A DNA stretch of 64,000 bases from Saccharina japonica (GCA_008828725.1 MEHQ01003574.1:558001-622000), one strand, 5' to 3'. Numbered from the stretch's first letter, positions 1 through 12,400 are shown. The notes: a model not told the origin generated them from the sequence alone. Translations and numbers: made by a program.

Positions 1-660
1 TCTAAAGGTGCTACTTGTCGCCCCGACTCGGGTACATATTTTTCTTTTGCGTACTCGCTTAAGTTCGTTGCCTTTGAGGACTCTCGCCATCCTTACGTCG
101 ACTGGACACGACCAACGTCAGGCAACTGGCCATGACCCTGGAATTTATTTTCCGACCGGGCCTCATGATCCGGCAACTGGCCGTGACCATGCCGACCCTG
201 CGGTGCTTTTGAGTACTCTCGCAAGCCTTGCGCCGACTGGGCATGACCAAGGTCAGGCAACTGGCCATGACCTTGGTAACGCTGTCTAGATTTACTACTA
301 TCCTGTTCCGACTCGGAACGATCAAGGTCAGGCAACTGACCATAACCACAGTAATTCTGTCTTGCGTTCTTGTTTTTAGACAGTCCCAACTCGGGACCAT
401 CACGGACAGGCGACTGGCCATGCCCACAGTATTTATGTACAGTGTGATTGAATTTGGCTCGCAACAACCAGGGTTCGGCAACTCACCTTGCTCCTGGCAA
501 CGCTGTCTGACCATACTGCCACTCTGTTCCGACTCGTTACAAACCAAGTCAGGCAACTGGCAACAATCATGCCTAGCGTTACTACTTTTCGTACTGCTAT
601 ACTGTTCAGTAAAAGTTGTCCTACTGTCAAGATCCAACTCGGCACATTCACGGCCACACA
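1..660. repeat. Degenerate minisatellite, GGTCAGGCAACTGGCCATGA-like core
   Basis: A core close to GTCAGGCAACTGGCCATGACC recurs about every 50-90 bases (near 118, 170, 253, 327, 400, 550), usually preceded by a CGACTCGG-like word. Read on the minus strand, several units keep one frame and give repeated GHGQLPD-type peptides over roughly 93-467. No gene is recognised. The array lies just downstream of the interrupted Gln-rich frame and may belong to the same unit. Confidence 0.7.
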
Positions 661-810
661 ACTCACCCACGAACACCGCTTGCGACACCGATCCCGGTTG
701 CGGCGCGCCAGTCAGTCCCACCGACTTACTGGTGTCCCGAACGGCGAAACTCCGCCCTCCGCCTTGCGCCACTTGCCGTCCGGCCCCGCCATCAGGCGAG
801 GCCCGCCCTG

Positions 811-941
811 TCAATTACCACCTCCTCCTCTCCCCGCCCCAGGTCCCTGCCTACCCTGGGCTCCGCCACCTCTCCCCTGGTTTTGCCCGTGCGAAAAGCT
901 GAACCTCGCGACGGCCGCTGGAGGCTGCTGCTGTTGCTGTG

Positions 942-985
<44 letters not shown>

Positions 986-2697
986 AGCTGCTGCTGTGGC
1001 TGCTGCTGCTGCTGCTGCTGCTGCTGGTACCTCGGCGGCGGCGGTGGCGGGCAGGGCAACCCCGGGGCCCCAGTACCGTCCTGAACGAAAGGGCCATGCG
1101 AATATTGGCAATTGGTTCTGTTGCACTGTTGCCTCCGCCACGCGAAATGGCAAGTCCCCTCCGGTGTCCGTATCTGCTGCAGGCCCGATACAAAAGGCCA
1201 ACCTGCCGGCGAGCCCCCGTCCGTACGCGGCCGCGTGGCTGGTGGGAGAATCCCCCCTGTGTTCGCCTTTCTCTTGGCAGGTTTTGCTGCCGCTGTCGAG
1301 CCGCCCAACCTGGGCACTTCCAGCGATGTGTCCATCCGACCCAGCAAACTGCAACTTCCTCGCGATGTCAGTTCGCGCAGCATCGTGGAAGCTGGGGCAT
1401 TTATTCCGGCGCACTCACCTTCCGGCGGGGCAGAGTTGGGAAAGGCAATCTTCACCGGAACCGCGGCGTCTAAAACCAGTCCGAAAAAGTCGTTGATGTC
1501 TCTGTTGACCGCGAAAATCACTCGCTTGCGAACTTGCTGCTGCCTCGAGAGCGGTGTGTTGAATTGCGTGTTCATGTACGCGGTGAGAGTCTTGGACATT
1601 TTTTGCCATTCCTCAATCAGCAAGTCCCGCCTGCCCTGAGACACGCCCCCCGCGGACTCCGCTGCTCCCTGTTGGATCACTTTCACCAGAACTTCGACGA
1701 ACGTTTGGAAGTGCACCTCTGGGGCTCGGGGCACTGCCGCAGTTCCCGGCTCGACCGGAGGTAATAACGCGTCTAAGTCGATGTGTGCTATCGGGGGGGT
1801 GATCATGTCGATGAGCCGCTTGTTAGGGTCGACGATGAACCTGAGCACATGCGAAAAAACGCTGGACGAAACTGGCAGCACAAACAGACCACCTCGGAGC
1901 ACAAACATCGCCGCTGCTCCTGCTTCCTGCCACATCCTGATTTTTCACTTCGTGGAGTCCGCCGAGATGGTACGGGCTTCTACGCTGCTGGCCTGCCCCA
2001 TGCCCCCAAATTAGCCGCCCACGCCACCCCACGGTGGCTGCAAAGGAGGCCCTACCCCCTGCCACCATCCTGGGAACTGCATGCCCAGAAGGTGCGGGGC
2101 TTGTGTGTAAGGCGGTTGTTGCGTGACGTGCTGCTGCTGCCCGGCTACCTGCTGGGGGTGTTGTTGTCCTGCAAGGTGCGGTGGCTGTTGTGGTATCTGT
2201 GGCTCGATCTGCTGAGGTTGCTGCTTTGCTGCGGGCTCAGCCGGGGGTGCTGATTGTAGGTATTCCTGCTGATGAAGTTGCTGCTGTACTGCGGACCCAC
2301 CCGGGGGTGCTACTAGGTGTTGTTGCTGTTGCTGAACGAGAGATGCCTGCTGCTGCTATTGCTGCTGCTGTTACGGCTTTTGTGCTGGCTGTTGCTACGG
2401 CGGCTGTTATTGTAAGACTTTAATGAGCAGCAAAACGGCTTCCAGTAGCTGCTCAGCTGGCGTCTGCCTGCTGCCGCTTCCTCCGAGCGGCTCGTCGGCT
2501 CGAGCTACCCCGCTGCCGGAGCCTGCACCCGAGCCTGCGCCGAGATAATCTCCGCCGGTGCTGATGGTGCCCTCTCCGTCTCCCTCCCCTTCGCTTCCCC
2601 TTCCCTCGCTGTTGCTGGTCCTTGATTCTTCGCGGTTGCGGCCTGTGTCGTCCTCATTCGCCACAAAGCGAGCCCGTCGCTTGCTTGCGTTGCTCAT
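811..2697 (-). pseudogene. Interrupted Gln-rich frame with CCCH-like finger (possibly gag-like)
   Basis: A minus-strand reading frame can be followed from an ATG near 2,697 (MSNASKRRARF) to a stop at 811, but it is interrupted in several places and looks broken. In order it holds an acidic Ser/Gly-rich head, a Gln/Pro-rich stretch (about 2,350-2,040), a helical middle (about 1,935-1,400) and a cysteine/histidine cluster spaced C-x8-C-x4-C-x3-H near 1,160-1,100. It ends in a long Gln tract encoded by CAG repeats (about 1,025-920) and a Gly/Arg-rich tail. The finger-plus-low-complexity plan resembles gag-type proteins of some retroelements, but no reverse transcriptase, integrase or terminal repeat is visible, so this origin is a guess. 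It could instead be a decayed RNA-binding host gene. Confidence 0.45.
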
Positions 2698-3634
2698 CTT
2701 GCCCGAAAAAACGATCACACCCGAACTATCAAACCAATGCTCGCTGCACCTCCCCTTGCGCTCTGCGTGTTGCTCTGCAGTCCGCTTCGCTGCGCACCAG
2801 CAAATGTCAAACTTCCAAAGCACTTTCCCCGAAAGCCTTCCACTATATTACAACCCCTCTCCCCTCCCACATTATTTCCTCTTCGAAGTGCACAAACTCC
2901 ATATTCGATATGAATTTGAATTTATTAGTTGTGCGCCGTGTCCTGTGGTCTCCACGCCCCCTTCCCCTCCTTATTTTCCATCGCTTAATTTTCCACTAGG
3001 CTGCTTTACGCGAGCGGCCTGTCTGCTGCCTTCTCCCACTTTTAGGTTCTGCAGTAGTTTCCGCTTCCGACCCCCGACACCTCCTGCTGCGGTGCTCGAT
3101 ATGTTCCTTGTTGAGGGAACGCAGCTCATCTCTAACGCGCTCCCCCAATACCTTGAAAGTAGTCGGCATAATGTCTGCCATACAGCCAAGCACAACCCTC
3201 TTCACCTGTCTCGTTACACAGCGCGCCGTCATCAGTCCGTAGGAGTGAAACATATGTGTTCATACACCGGCGGACTCTCATCCGCCTCGACTTGCTTCGA
3301 ATTTCTGTCGTGTTTCGTGGGTGTAGTTCCGGCACCGGAATGTCTGCCGTGTTTTTCGTGCCTTGCACTTCGCCTGTTGCATTAACCCCGGCACCTGCTC
3401 GCTAGAAGGAGTTGCTGCAGACAGTCGCGCACGGCCCAGAATGGTACACGTGTGTAAGAATATGACAACACACAATCCTGCAAAACGCGCCTCACAGAAC
3501 ATCACCCGGTAATTATCCTTGTAGCTTAATGCCGAAAGTCGTCGCCGCTCCTGCATCTTACCATTTTTTTTGTAAACACTCAGTACTATCCCTTCGACAC
3601 TTGTGCTCCTGTACCTACAGCACTCGTCTACAGC
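2698..3634. other. Intergenic region between divergent reading frames
   Basis: No convincing gene is seen. The region separates the minus-strand Gln-rich frame from the plus-strand cap methyltransferase gene and probably holds the promoter of the latter. C/T-rich runs occur near 2,860-3,080. The open frames on both strands have no family resemblance. Confidence 0.4.
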
Positions 3635-6600
3635 ATGGATGATCTCGACCCGTACCGAGACATGCCACCACCACCGGATGAGCCACTGTTGCCTGCATTT
3701 GATGCTGTTGAAGAAGACACCGAAATGGCTGCTATTTTGAGTGGCGTCCGAGAGCGACAAGCTGAAATATCGTCAGTCCGTAGGGACAAGGCGCAGGGGC
3801 AGGGAGGGGCGGCAATGGCGGGGCGACGAGAAGGGGGCCGGGGTTCTGCGCAGGCGAGTTGGTTCACGATCTGCTGCTGCATTTCTGACATGCTCGCGTA
3901 AGAGTTCGTTTCGGAGTTTGACGGAATGACGGGCTGGCGCTTTGCATAGTTGACAAAACGTTTATGATCTCGAGAGTGTACGTTTCGGTTCGACAACCTC
4001 GGTACTGCTTGGACCGAAATCCCGATGCCGTGAGACAAACAAGCAGCAAACCTAAAAAAAACACCGTAACTTTCTAGGCAGGCTGGCTAGGTACAGAAGA
4101 TAACCGTAAATAATGGATAGAGTGTCAACATTTATCTACACAGGACGCCATACGGGCTGTTCTCGTGTTTGCATCATGAATGGACGTTCTGTTGCCCTGC
4201 CAGAGTACCGTGAACGTTGTGGCAAACGCATTGCGCTTCCATTGAACCTTTTCCAGGCAGAAGCAGCAGCAAAGTACGGAGAGGAGCTGCGAACAGAGGC
4301 ACAGCAGGCTTCCAGCTTCATTTACCACCTCAAACGATTCAACAACTGGGTCAAGTCCACGGTATGATGGTGTATTGGTGTAAATTTACCTCGTGTTCAA
4401 GCTTTATAAACTGCTGTATGCCTGGTATATGACATTTTACAAACCTTTCAAGAACATAAGTGCTGTAGTCCCTGCAGCACACAAAATGGCGTTGTGCAGT
4501 TTGTTCTGCCATGGGATGGGGAATAGTTTTAATTTGTGGGATATGCGTTGTGATGACGGCATCTCGCTGAGGTCATGCAGTTGACAGTTTTCGCGGCGAC
4601 TACTCGAACGATGACCCTCTCTTGATGCTACCCTCCAGCTCATATTGAAGGCGAGCAAGGACACCGCTACTTCTGGGCTACGGGTTCTGGACTTGGCGTG
4701 CGGTAAAGGCGGCGACTTGGGCAAATGGGCTGCCCACCCCGACGGCATCGAGAAATACGTCGGATCCGACATCGCCTTCGGGTCCTTGCAGCACCTCGTC
4801 GAGCGCATGGCCAGTAAGTCTTGTGCAAACCACTTGTTCTACCGAAGCATTTTCCTCTGTGTTACGGCTTCTACGACCTGCGCATACTATACGCGCGTTG
4901 CCTAATCCTGTATCTACTCTCTCTCTCTCTGTCTGTGTGCAGAATCGTCGGAGAAGGGCGGCAGAATGAACTGGCGGAAGATTCCGGTAAAACTTTTCGA
5001 GGCGGACCTCGGCAGCAACGATGTGCAGGTGGGTGATTCTTCACCACGTCGCTTGAAGAGTAGGAAGTGTAAGGTGCACTGCATATTGTTCCACATAAGG
5101 AACACGTGTATGATGTATCAACAGTATTAATAGCTTTGCCGGCAAGGCCAGCGGACGGGAAAGTTCGGGGCGTAGATCGCTCCCGATCCTGTGGGCCTCG
5201 CAGCGATATTGTACACCCTCATACTGTAAACTATGGTGTAGGTTCTGTTTTCTCTGACACTCATGACCATGCATACCTGGTGTCCCTACTTCCCGCCCGT
5301 CGCTTGGCTCCGTAATCAGCGCGATCGAGTAAGGGTGTGGGAAAACAGTGGAGGTCGACCTGGCGAGTGGGACGATCGAGTTCCGCTCAACGAAGGTATT
5401 GTATAGATTACCAGGTACTAAGTAGTAATTGATTCAACACGTTTAATGGCGCTTGCTGTATCATGTGCATGTCAACTCTCACTGCTGGCTAGAAAGGTGT
5501 CACACTCTAGACATATAAATAGCTGGTAGGCATTGCTAACGCCTCTTGCGGGTAACATACGTTTTGAGACAAGGACATACTTGCAGTGAACACAAGTTGA
5601 TGAAACTTACCTATGGATACTTGCTGTTTATTGCAAGCGACTCTTGATTCGTGTCGTCGCCATATTACATTCTTGTACGTACAGTAGGATATCATGTTCG
5701 AACCGAAACCCATGTGGGCTATCGAGTTTACTCCAATAGGTTTAGCGCGCAATATTAGTATTGTTATAGATAGCCCACTTGAGCATTCATTCCTTCTTAC
5801 ATACCCGAGCCACTCGTCCTCATCAAAATTCCCGCTGGCGCCAAGGTGACTTGTTTGATGTGGCATCAATGCAGTTCGCCTTGCACTACATGGGTCAAAC
5901 GGAAGCGCGGATGAGACGATTTATGCACGAAGTGTCCAGACACCTCCGCATTGGAGGCATCTTTATCGCTACTACCATGGACTCGCGTGTGCTAATCCAG
6001 CTGCTTATGGGGCAAGCGGAACAGTCCTGGGTAAGTGGGCATGTTGTGCTTTGGTTGCACAGGGGCCAGCGACGAACCTTCGGATTTTTGTCAATGAGCA
6101 CCAATTGAAGATACACCGTGGAAATCCACTCGTAATCTATGTGTTCTCATATTTAGTAGATTATGTCCTGAGCGTTGCTGGCGTTGACACGTTATTGTTT
6201 TTACCGCGATGCTGGTTGTATGCTATTGCCAAGGAGGGGTTGGTTATTGTCTCGGTGAGCTCCCGATCCTCGTTGCGGTGCTGCCATGCAGGACTCTGCG
6301 CGCTCTCGGACAACTCTAAAGGTGGAATTCGAAGACGAACGCAAGCACAACTTACTCAGCATCGCGGTGAGAGCCGCTTCGAAAGAGTACCTGGTAGGCG
6401 TTGGATGAACATCGATGTACTCGCACCCGAAGTACAAACGGCCTGGTGCAAAGGTCGAATGAACGTGTGTTTAAAGAACGGTTGGGTTGGGATGCAAGGC
6501 AAAGAAGCTGAGATGCTCCGTCCTTCTCTGCCTATTGCAGTTCAAGGATCCGTACGAGTCGTATCTCAGGCAGCACTCTCAAGACGGCGATGCTTGCGGT

Positions 6601-8671
6601 CCTTTCGGGCTGGAGTACACCTTCACCTTGAGAGAAACGGAGCTCAACAAAAACGCGGTGGATGAGGTGCCAGAATGGATGCTGCCGCTGGATGCTTTGA
6701 AGGTGAGGAGGCCGGGACATGGTTGCTGTGTTGGGGTTTTCGTGCATGCCTTCGTGCAGATCGCCGTGGCATTGTTTTTACTTTGGAAGTCGAATGTCAA
6801 GCGAAGTATAAAGTGGGCGCTGGAACACCATACCGTTTATGTGTCTTGCTCTGCGCCCGCATGTCTATTGTAAGCATACAGCATTGGTTTGAGTCTCTGG
6901 TCGAATTGGTCGCTGATCTAGCCGCCCAGACACAAGAGGGGTTTATTCGGCATACCTGGCGGTATGTCGTCACAAAGCCCGTTTTGTTTATATACGAAGT
7001 ATTACCGCTATTATTAATACGGCACATGTACCAAGTGACTGCCATTGTACATTCAAGTATTAATAGTAGGGTGACCGTATATTTCTTGAGCTACTTGAGC
7101 TACGTGGACGACGAAGTCACCCATACAGTTGCAGCGCACGATGGTTTTGTGCAGGGGCCACGCTCAACGCCACCTTGACCCACCTTGATCGTTTCCAGGA
7201 TGTTGCGGCGGACTACGGCCTTGAATTGGAGACGGCACAGAATTTCCACGAGTTCTACGCACAGGAGTGAGTACATGTTTATGGTTCACGGTAAAAAGTA
7301 AAACAGCAACTGGCGATATGCAGGGCGCGCCATCGAAGTGCGGGATAGTTTCAAGCGCAAAAGAGGAATCACAAACGTTGATGAGGTAAACTTGAACGCG
7401 GTTCGTACAGTTTGTTTGCCCTCACACAAATACTTTCTCCTTGCAACAAAGAGTGTAATAGCCTCCTGAGCAAAACAATGTACCGGTCATGGCGTGCTTA
7501 TCAGTGCAACAAGAAATCGTGTATGCTGCGACTATTGAGTTGTTTATTTTCGTATTTTCCACTTACACACTGACGACCCTATTATGTTGTATTCTACGTG
7601 TATCGTGCAACACAGGTCACAAGCAGATCCAGCCCGCATGAACCTCCGCAACATGCACGTCTTCAATCCCCAAGGCAGCATGAACAGCACGGAGTGGCGC
7701 ATTGCAGGTGAATCACAAGTGTCACGGAACAATATGCCCAACCACATGAAATCACCGCGAAAATCGATTTTTTATTTTTCCTGGTATTTGAGGTACACCC
7801 ACCCACCCACCCTACGTGTACTGTTGTGACTCCTAACCCCTCCACCTTCTCTGCCGTTTTAGTTTTGAATTTGCGCTTCTCTATTACGCCTTTTCCCCCC
7901 CAGGAATTTACATGGCGCTCGTTTTCCGCAAGACGTCAACGGCCATGCGATCAGGTGAGCTGCGTTGTGCCCCGACGATGAATTGGGTGACATAACTATG
8001 TTATTGCCAAGACAACTTTTGCCTAAAGAGTAAAAAGTGCCCGCAGTAACCTGCCTGAAATATAAGGCTACTTACTTTTACTTATTTGTATCTAAGCCCT
8101 GGACGACGGGGTTTTGTGCTGCCTACAGCAACAGCCAAACTTGAAAAGCACTAGCACTTCACTTCCCTTCGCTCTTGGCGAACTGTCCCTAACTTGAACT
8201 CTCCCATCTGCCCGCCTGATACATGTTACAGTTGGGGCATCCGCTCCTGCAAGTCCTCCAAGTCCTTCTAGTTCAGCACCCCGTCAACATCCTCCGGCTT
8301 CTCCAACAATGCCTCCTCCAGGCTGGGAAGGTCCTGAGCCAAAATTCCAACCAACTTCCCCAGACCACCCTCCGCCCAATCTGCCAACGACGAATGGCGA
8401 CTTCATGGACGTACGCACGAACAGCGCTTTCGTCCCGCGGTCGCCACAGCATGCTCCACCAAAGGACATGGCATTTACCCCGCAGTCACCCACGTCGCCC
8501 CCACCTCGAGATGCTGCCGCTGCCGATAGCGATGCCGATAGCGATGACGACACAATGTACAACAACGCCCTGGCACAAGCGAGAAACGCGGTGCCGCCTG
8601 AGGAGTGGGATGCCTTCCCGCCTGATAGGAAGCAGGCTTGCATAGAGGAGCAGATGCGCTTGATGAAGTAG
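3635..8671 (+). CDS. mRNA cap guanine-N7 methyltransferase
   Basis: Transfers a methyl group from S-adenosylmethionine to N7 of the cap guanine of nascent mRNA, in the nucleus. Twelve exons join in one frame to a predicted 577 residues: 3635-3853, 4257-4361, 4639-4813, 4943-5028, 5320-5395, 5846-6030, 6292-6366, 6541-6702, 7199-7266, 7616-7707, 7904-7954, 8232-8671. Visible landmarks are FNNWVKS (end of exon 2), the SAM-binding VLDLACGKGGDL (residues 124-135), FDVASMQFALHY (224-235), GGIFIATT, FGLEYTF and FHEFY, all in the order expected of the RNMT/Abd1 family. Exon 1 is acidic and Pro-rich; its link uses a GC donor (CAG|GCGAGT) and is the least certain join, the alternative being a start at 4,113. 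The last exon adds a Pro/Ser/Asp-rich tail of about 145 residues with several SP/TP pairs beyond the usual catalytic domain. Phases agree at every junction. Confidence 0.9.
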
Positions 8672-9185
8672 GTGAAGTAGAGCAGACGCGCTTGTTGAAG
8701 TAGGACGATGTGTCACCGCGATGGATCCAGAATCTCGGGCTTGTGAGACTTCCTTGTTGATCGACGGCCAGCGGGCGTCACTGCACAGGGCGATAAAGGT
8801 GGACCAAGTATGACGTAATTATAGATTACAGTTTGGATTTGCACTCATCGGCATTTTGAGCCGATTTTTCAATTGAAGAATATTTCATGGGCAGTTTGTA
8901 TGCCTGAGATGTTCTGGAATGGGTAAGCCAGGGATTGACTATTGTTAGCCAGACGCGGGGGGGGGTTCAACGGGAGGGCCTTTTGCCGCAAACGGCAAAC
9001 GGGATCTACTAATACTTCGTATGTACCATGGTATAGTATATATACAACCGTGCCAATAATTGCTTACAAGGACAAACAAAAACACTACGTATATACCAGG
9101 TAGGTATTCAATAATACCGAAATGATAAAAGACGCAACAAGGGCGCGAAAACTCAAAATGATAAAAACGGTGCATGTATGAATGT
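8672..9185. other. Intergenic, no gene seen
   Basis: Downstream flank of the cap methyltransferase gene. It contains a run of G at about 8,957-8,965 and AT-rich sequence. No open frame with family resemblance is visible. Confidence 0.4.
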
Positions 9186-9960
9186 GTTTCCTATGCGGTT
9201 CGATTTCAAGTTTCAGATTTGTATTTTTCGATCTCAAAAACGAAAGCATCTGCCTATGCAGTCTCTGATCGTGCATAATCTGACCGGAATTTTTTCGATT
9301 TGAGAATCTGATGGCCCAAGTCGTGTTTGGCCCAAAATTCGACGACTTGAGCCATCAGATTTTCAAATCAAAAAATGGTAAGGTCTCTAAATTCAAGATG
9401 TTACCCACGCAAGCAAGCAGCAGTAGCAGCAGCAGCAGCAGAACGATCGATGAGTTGGATGGTGACACAGCGACGTTGCTTCGCACCCGACCCGCAGTTG
9501 GCGATCGGTGTGTCTTTCCGTCGCCAGATTACAGTGGGCTGGCGCGGGCTCGGGCCTAGAGACGAAGGTACTCGTAGACTTTCAGCAGCAGCAGCAGCAG
9601 CAGCAGCCAGTCAGTCAACGTGCTGGGCTCGGATGCTTCGTTGTGTCAAAATACTAAATACAAATACCAAGACAGGTCGACTCGAGCGCACTCGGCACGT
9701 CGCCGCCAGACCAGAGGCAGACAGCGTGGCTTCGGACGCTTGGGTCCTACACCCCAGTGCAGGGCACTCGGCGCGTCTTTTCACGGCGCCAGACCACAAC
9801 AACAGCAGTTGGTTCCGCCATTTGCTCGAATCTCTGCACGTAAAATAAATACCTGGTACGTTTTTCTCGCATATGAAGACTGTTTCGATTTTCGAACTAG
9901 GTCGCTGAAAAATCGATCGGACCAAAACCTGAAGCTAAAAAATCGAACCGCATAGGAAAC
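9186..9960. mobile_element. Short TIR element with internal hairpin (MITE-like), copy 1
   Basis: The left end GTTTCCTATGCGGTTCGATT is matched in reverse complement by the right end (AATCGAACCGCATAGGAAAC), giving terminal inverted repeats of about 35 bases with some mismatches. Inside, at about 9,292-9,375, two arms of about 33 bases fold on each other (ATCTGATGGCCCAAGTCGT against ACGACTTGAGCCATCAGAT). CAG/GCA triplet runs follow near 9,416-9,441 and 9,582-9,606. No transposase is present, so it is non-autonomous. A related copy lies in intron 1 of the citramalate synthase gene. No clear target duplication was found. Confidence 0.7.
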
Positions 9961-11469
9961 GGTCTGGGAGCCAAGCGTTACGCGGTTGTCGGCTTTTCCG
10001 TGTGTAGTCAGTGGACATGGTCGCTTCTTGGCGAGCAACCTCAAGGCATCCCTCGACGATCGACGTCATCACGTCGTCACGATTTCTCGATCTTCGCTAA
10101 AACTAGCCATCCTACTTGAGTCATTTCTTGAGACAGGAAAAAAAAACACATGGAAGAACAGCACATTAACGCCGTTCTTTCGGGGGCAATGAAATTGTAA
10201 CGTGGCCATCAACGTAAATCAACGCGTCCTGTGATCCTACAATAAGGGCATTGTACTTCGAATCCTCGAAATTGAAACCTTGCCTGTTGTTCGCAACGTG
10301 GCTACATGCAGTGGGCTGAAACATACTCTCAAGGCCGGTACACATACCAGAACGAAACCATTTTTACGCGTGTGATTGACGCAAATGCCCAGTAGGTCGG
10401 AGAAGGCGGAGGGGGTTATCTAGAAAAAAAGCAGCGTACCTCGTATAGCGGATCAAGGATGACTTCGTACTGTAGACTATGCACCCAGAGTAGAGCTATA
10501 TTAATAGTCGTGATCGAGAATGGTGTTTTCGTCTCATTTATGCACCTTGTGAAGGTTATAGGTAGTGACTCTCCTGGATAGTAACGTGGGTTTACAGGAC
10601 GATTTTTTCTACGCCTTGTAATGGCCATTATTATCAACAGTATAAAATACTTGCATATTGCATTTTCTCACCTGTCATTCCCAATTTTGGTTGCTTCTTC
10701 GGCGTGCCGACAGCTGCAGGCGACAGGGCGAACACGTGATAGCAAGGAAATTATTTTGGTGGGTGCGAACAGATATGTCGCGGGATGTGATTCACGATGA
10801 AATCGTCATCTATGGCACCAGACATGCACCAATTTCTACTCGTACTTGTAGCTACTGCGGCAGTGCTTAGCCGCTGCATTACTGGTAGTCGCGAAAAATA
10901 CACGCCATATTATACGTAAAATGCTGGAGGGCTGTGGGGGCCCTCAACTGCTTATTTTGCTGTTTGCATGCCTCTTATGACAGGCACTAGAAAGCAACGT
11001 ATATGGGAACACATATCACAAACGGTGCAGCCTGAAGAAAAAAAACACGACATCCTGCGACATCAACCTTTCAATGAAATATTGCAGAGACGACAGCTGT
11101 GAGTTCGACCGATTGAGTGGCCAATATTGAACTTTTCAACCTGCGTGATTTGGATGTCGGGACGATTAGTATCGCACGAGTAACGCGGCGCATTGATAGG
11201 GCGGCGCATTCCAAAAGTTGGTCCTAACACTTGCCCGACATCAACATCAACGTTAACGCCGACACAACAACATAATTCCATTGTATGCTTCGTTTACAGA
11301 TGTAAGTACGCGTACGGTTACGTAAACCGCTACTCCCTACTTTCTACTGCTGCGTATCTAGCTCGAGGCCTGGCTACACCTGTACTTGGTAAATAGATAC
11401 GCCACCCGACGCATCGATAGTGCAAACATTGCACAGATGCTCCGAAAACCTTGGAGAAAAGTAAGGAGT
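9961..11469. other. Intergenic, no gene seen
   Basis: Only short unrelated open frames are present. There is no family resemblance, no long repeat and no RNA gene that I can recognise. Confidence 0.4.
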
Positions 11470-12400
11470 ATTGGAGATAAAATACTTCAGGTACTTCGTG
11501 TACTCGGAGTATTTCGGGGTTCGATACTCCGGGATACTGCTCGTACTCGGAGTATTTCGGGTATGAACACTCTCGATACTGCTTGTAGTCGGAGTATTTC
11601 GGGGTCCGATACTGCGGGTACTCCTTGTACTCCGAGTATTTGGGGCTTCAGCACTGCTCATACTCCAAGTACTCGGAGTCTTCAGGCCGCCAGTACTCTA
11701 ATACTCTTAAGTACTCGGAGTACGAAATGTACTCGATACTCGGAGTGTGAAGTGCGTTAGGAGCATCTTTGCATCGTTTTCAAGACTCGGCCGTCATTCC
11801 TCCCAGGTTCTGGGAGCATGAGACTGGCGTTTATAGCATTTCAAAATCCACAGATGCTCCCTTTACCTCAGAGTATAATTATAGAGTATTTTCGAGAAAA
11901 AAATACTTCAGGCACTATGTGTCCTCGCAGTATTTCGGTGTCCAATATATCATTTTAAAGACTCGGCCGTCATTCCTCCCAGGTTCTGGGAGCATGTGAC
12001 TGGCGTTTATAGCATTTCAAAATTCACAGATGCTCCCATTACCTGGAAGTATAATTAGAGTATTTTAAAGAAAACATACTTCAGGTACTTTGTGTACTCG
12101 CACTATTTCGGTGTTCAATACTCTCGATACTCGGAGTACTCCGAGTTTTTTAGATGTTTTTACTCCGAGTACTGCTTGCACTCGAGTATAAGTACTGCTC
12201 GTACTCCCAGTACTCGGAGTATTTGGGCCTTCAGTACTGCTCATACTCCAAGTACTCCGAGTATTTAGGCCACCAGTACTCTAATACTCTCAGTACTCGG
12301 AGTACGAAAAATATACTCGATACTCCGAGTATACTCGATACTCCGCGTATACTCGGAGTATCGAGTATACTCGGTACTCGGAGTATCGAGTATACTCGGA
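11470..12400. repeat. CTCCGAG/CTCGGAG palindromic repeat array, copy 1
   Basis: Words such as GTACTCGGAGTATTTCGGGG, and their reverse complements, recur throughout. Because TACTCCGAGTA and TACTCGGAGTA are reverse complements, the array can form many hairpins; the strongest is at about 12,305-12,400. Between 11,770 and 12,125 a unit of about 180 bases (AAGACTCGGCCGTCATTCCT through TATTTCGGTGT) is repeated twice in direct orientation. Related copies occur at 16,377-17,133 and, inverted, at 30,128-30,650, so this behaves as a dispersed element family. Confidence 0.75.

Noticed and set aside
939-1496. Long plus-strand frames over the CAG tract (poly-Ala, poly-Leu, poly-Cys readings)
   Set aside because: They are shadows of the triplet repeat read in other frames; the minus-strand Gln reading has the structured flanks.
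4437-4808. Minus-strand frame opposite cap methyltransferase exon 3
   Set aside because: Antisense of a well-supported exon.
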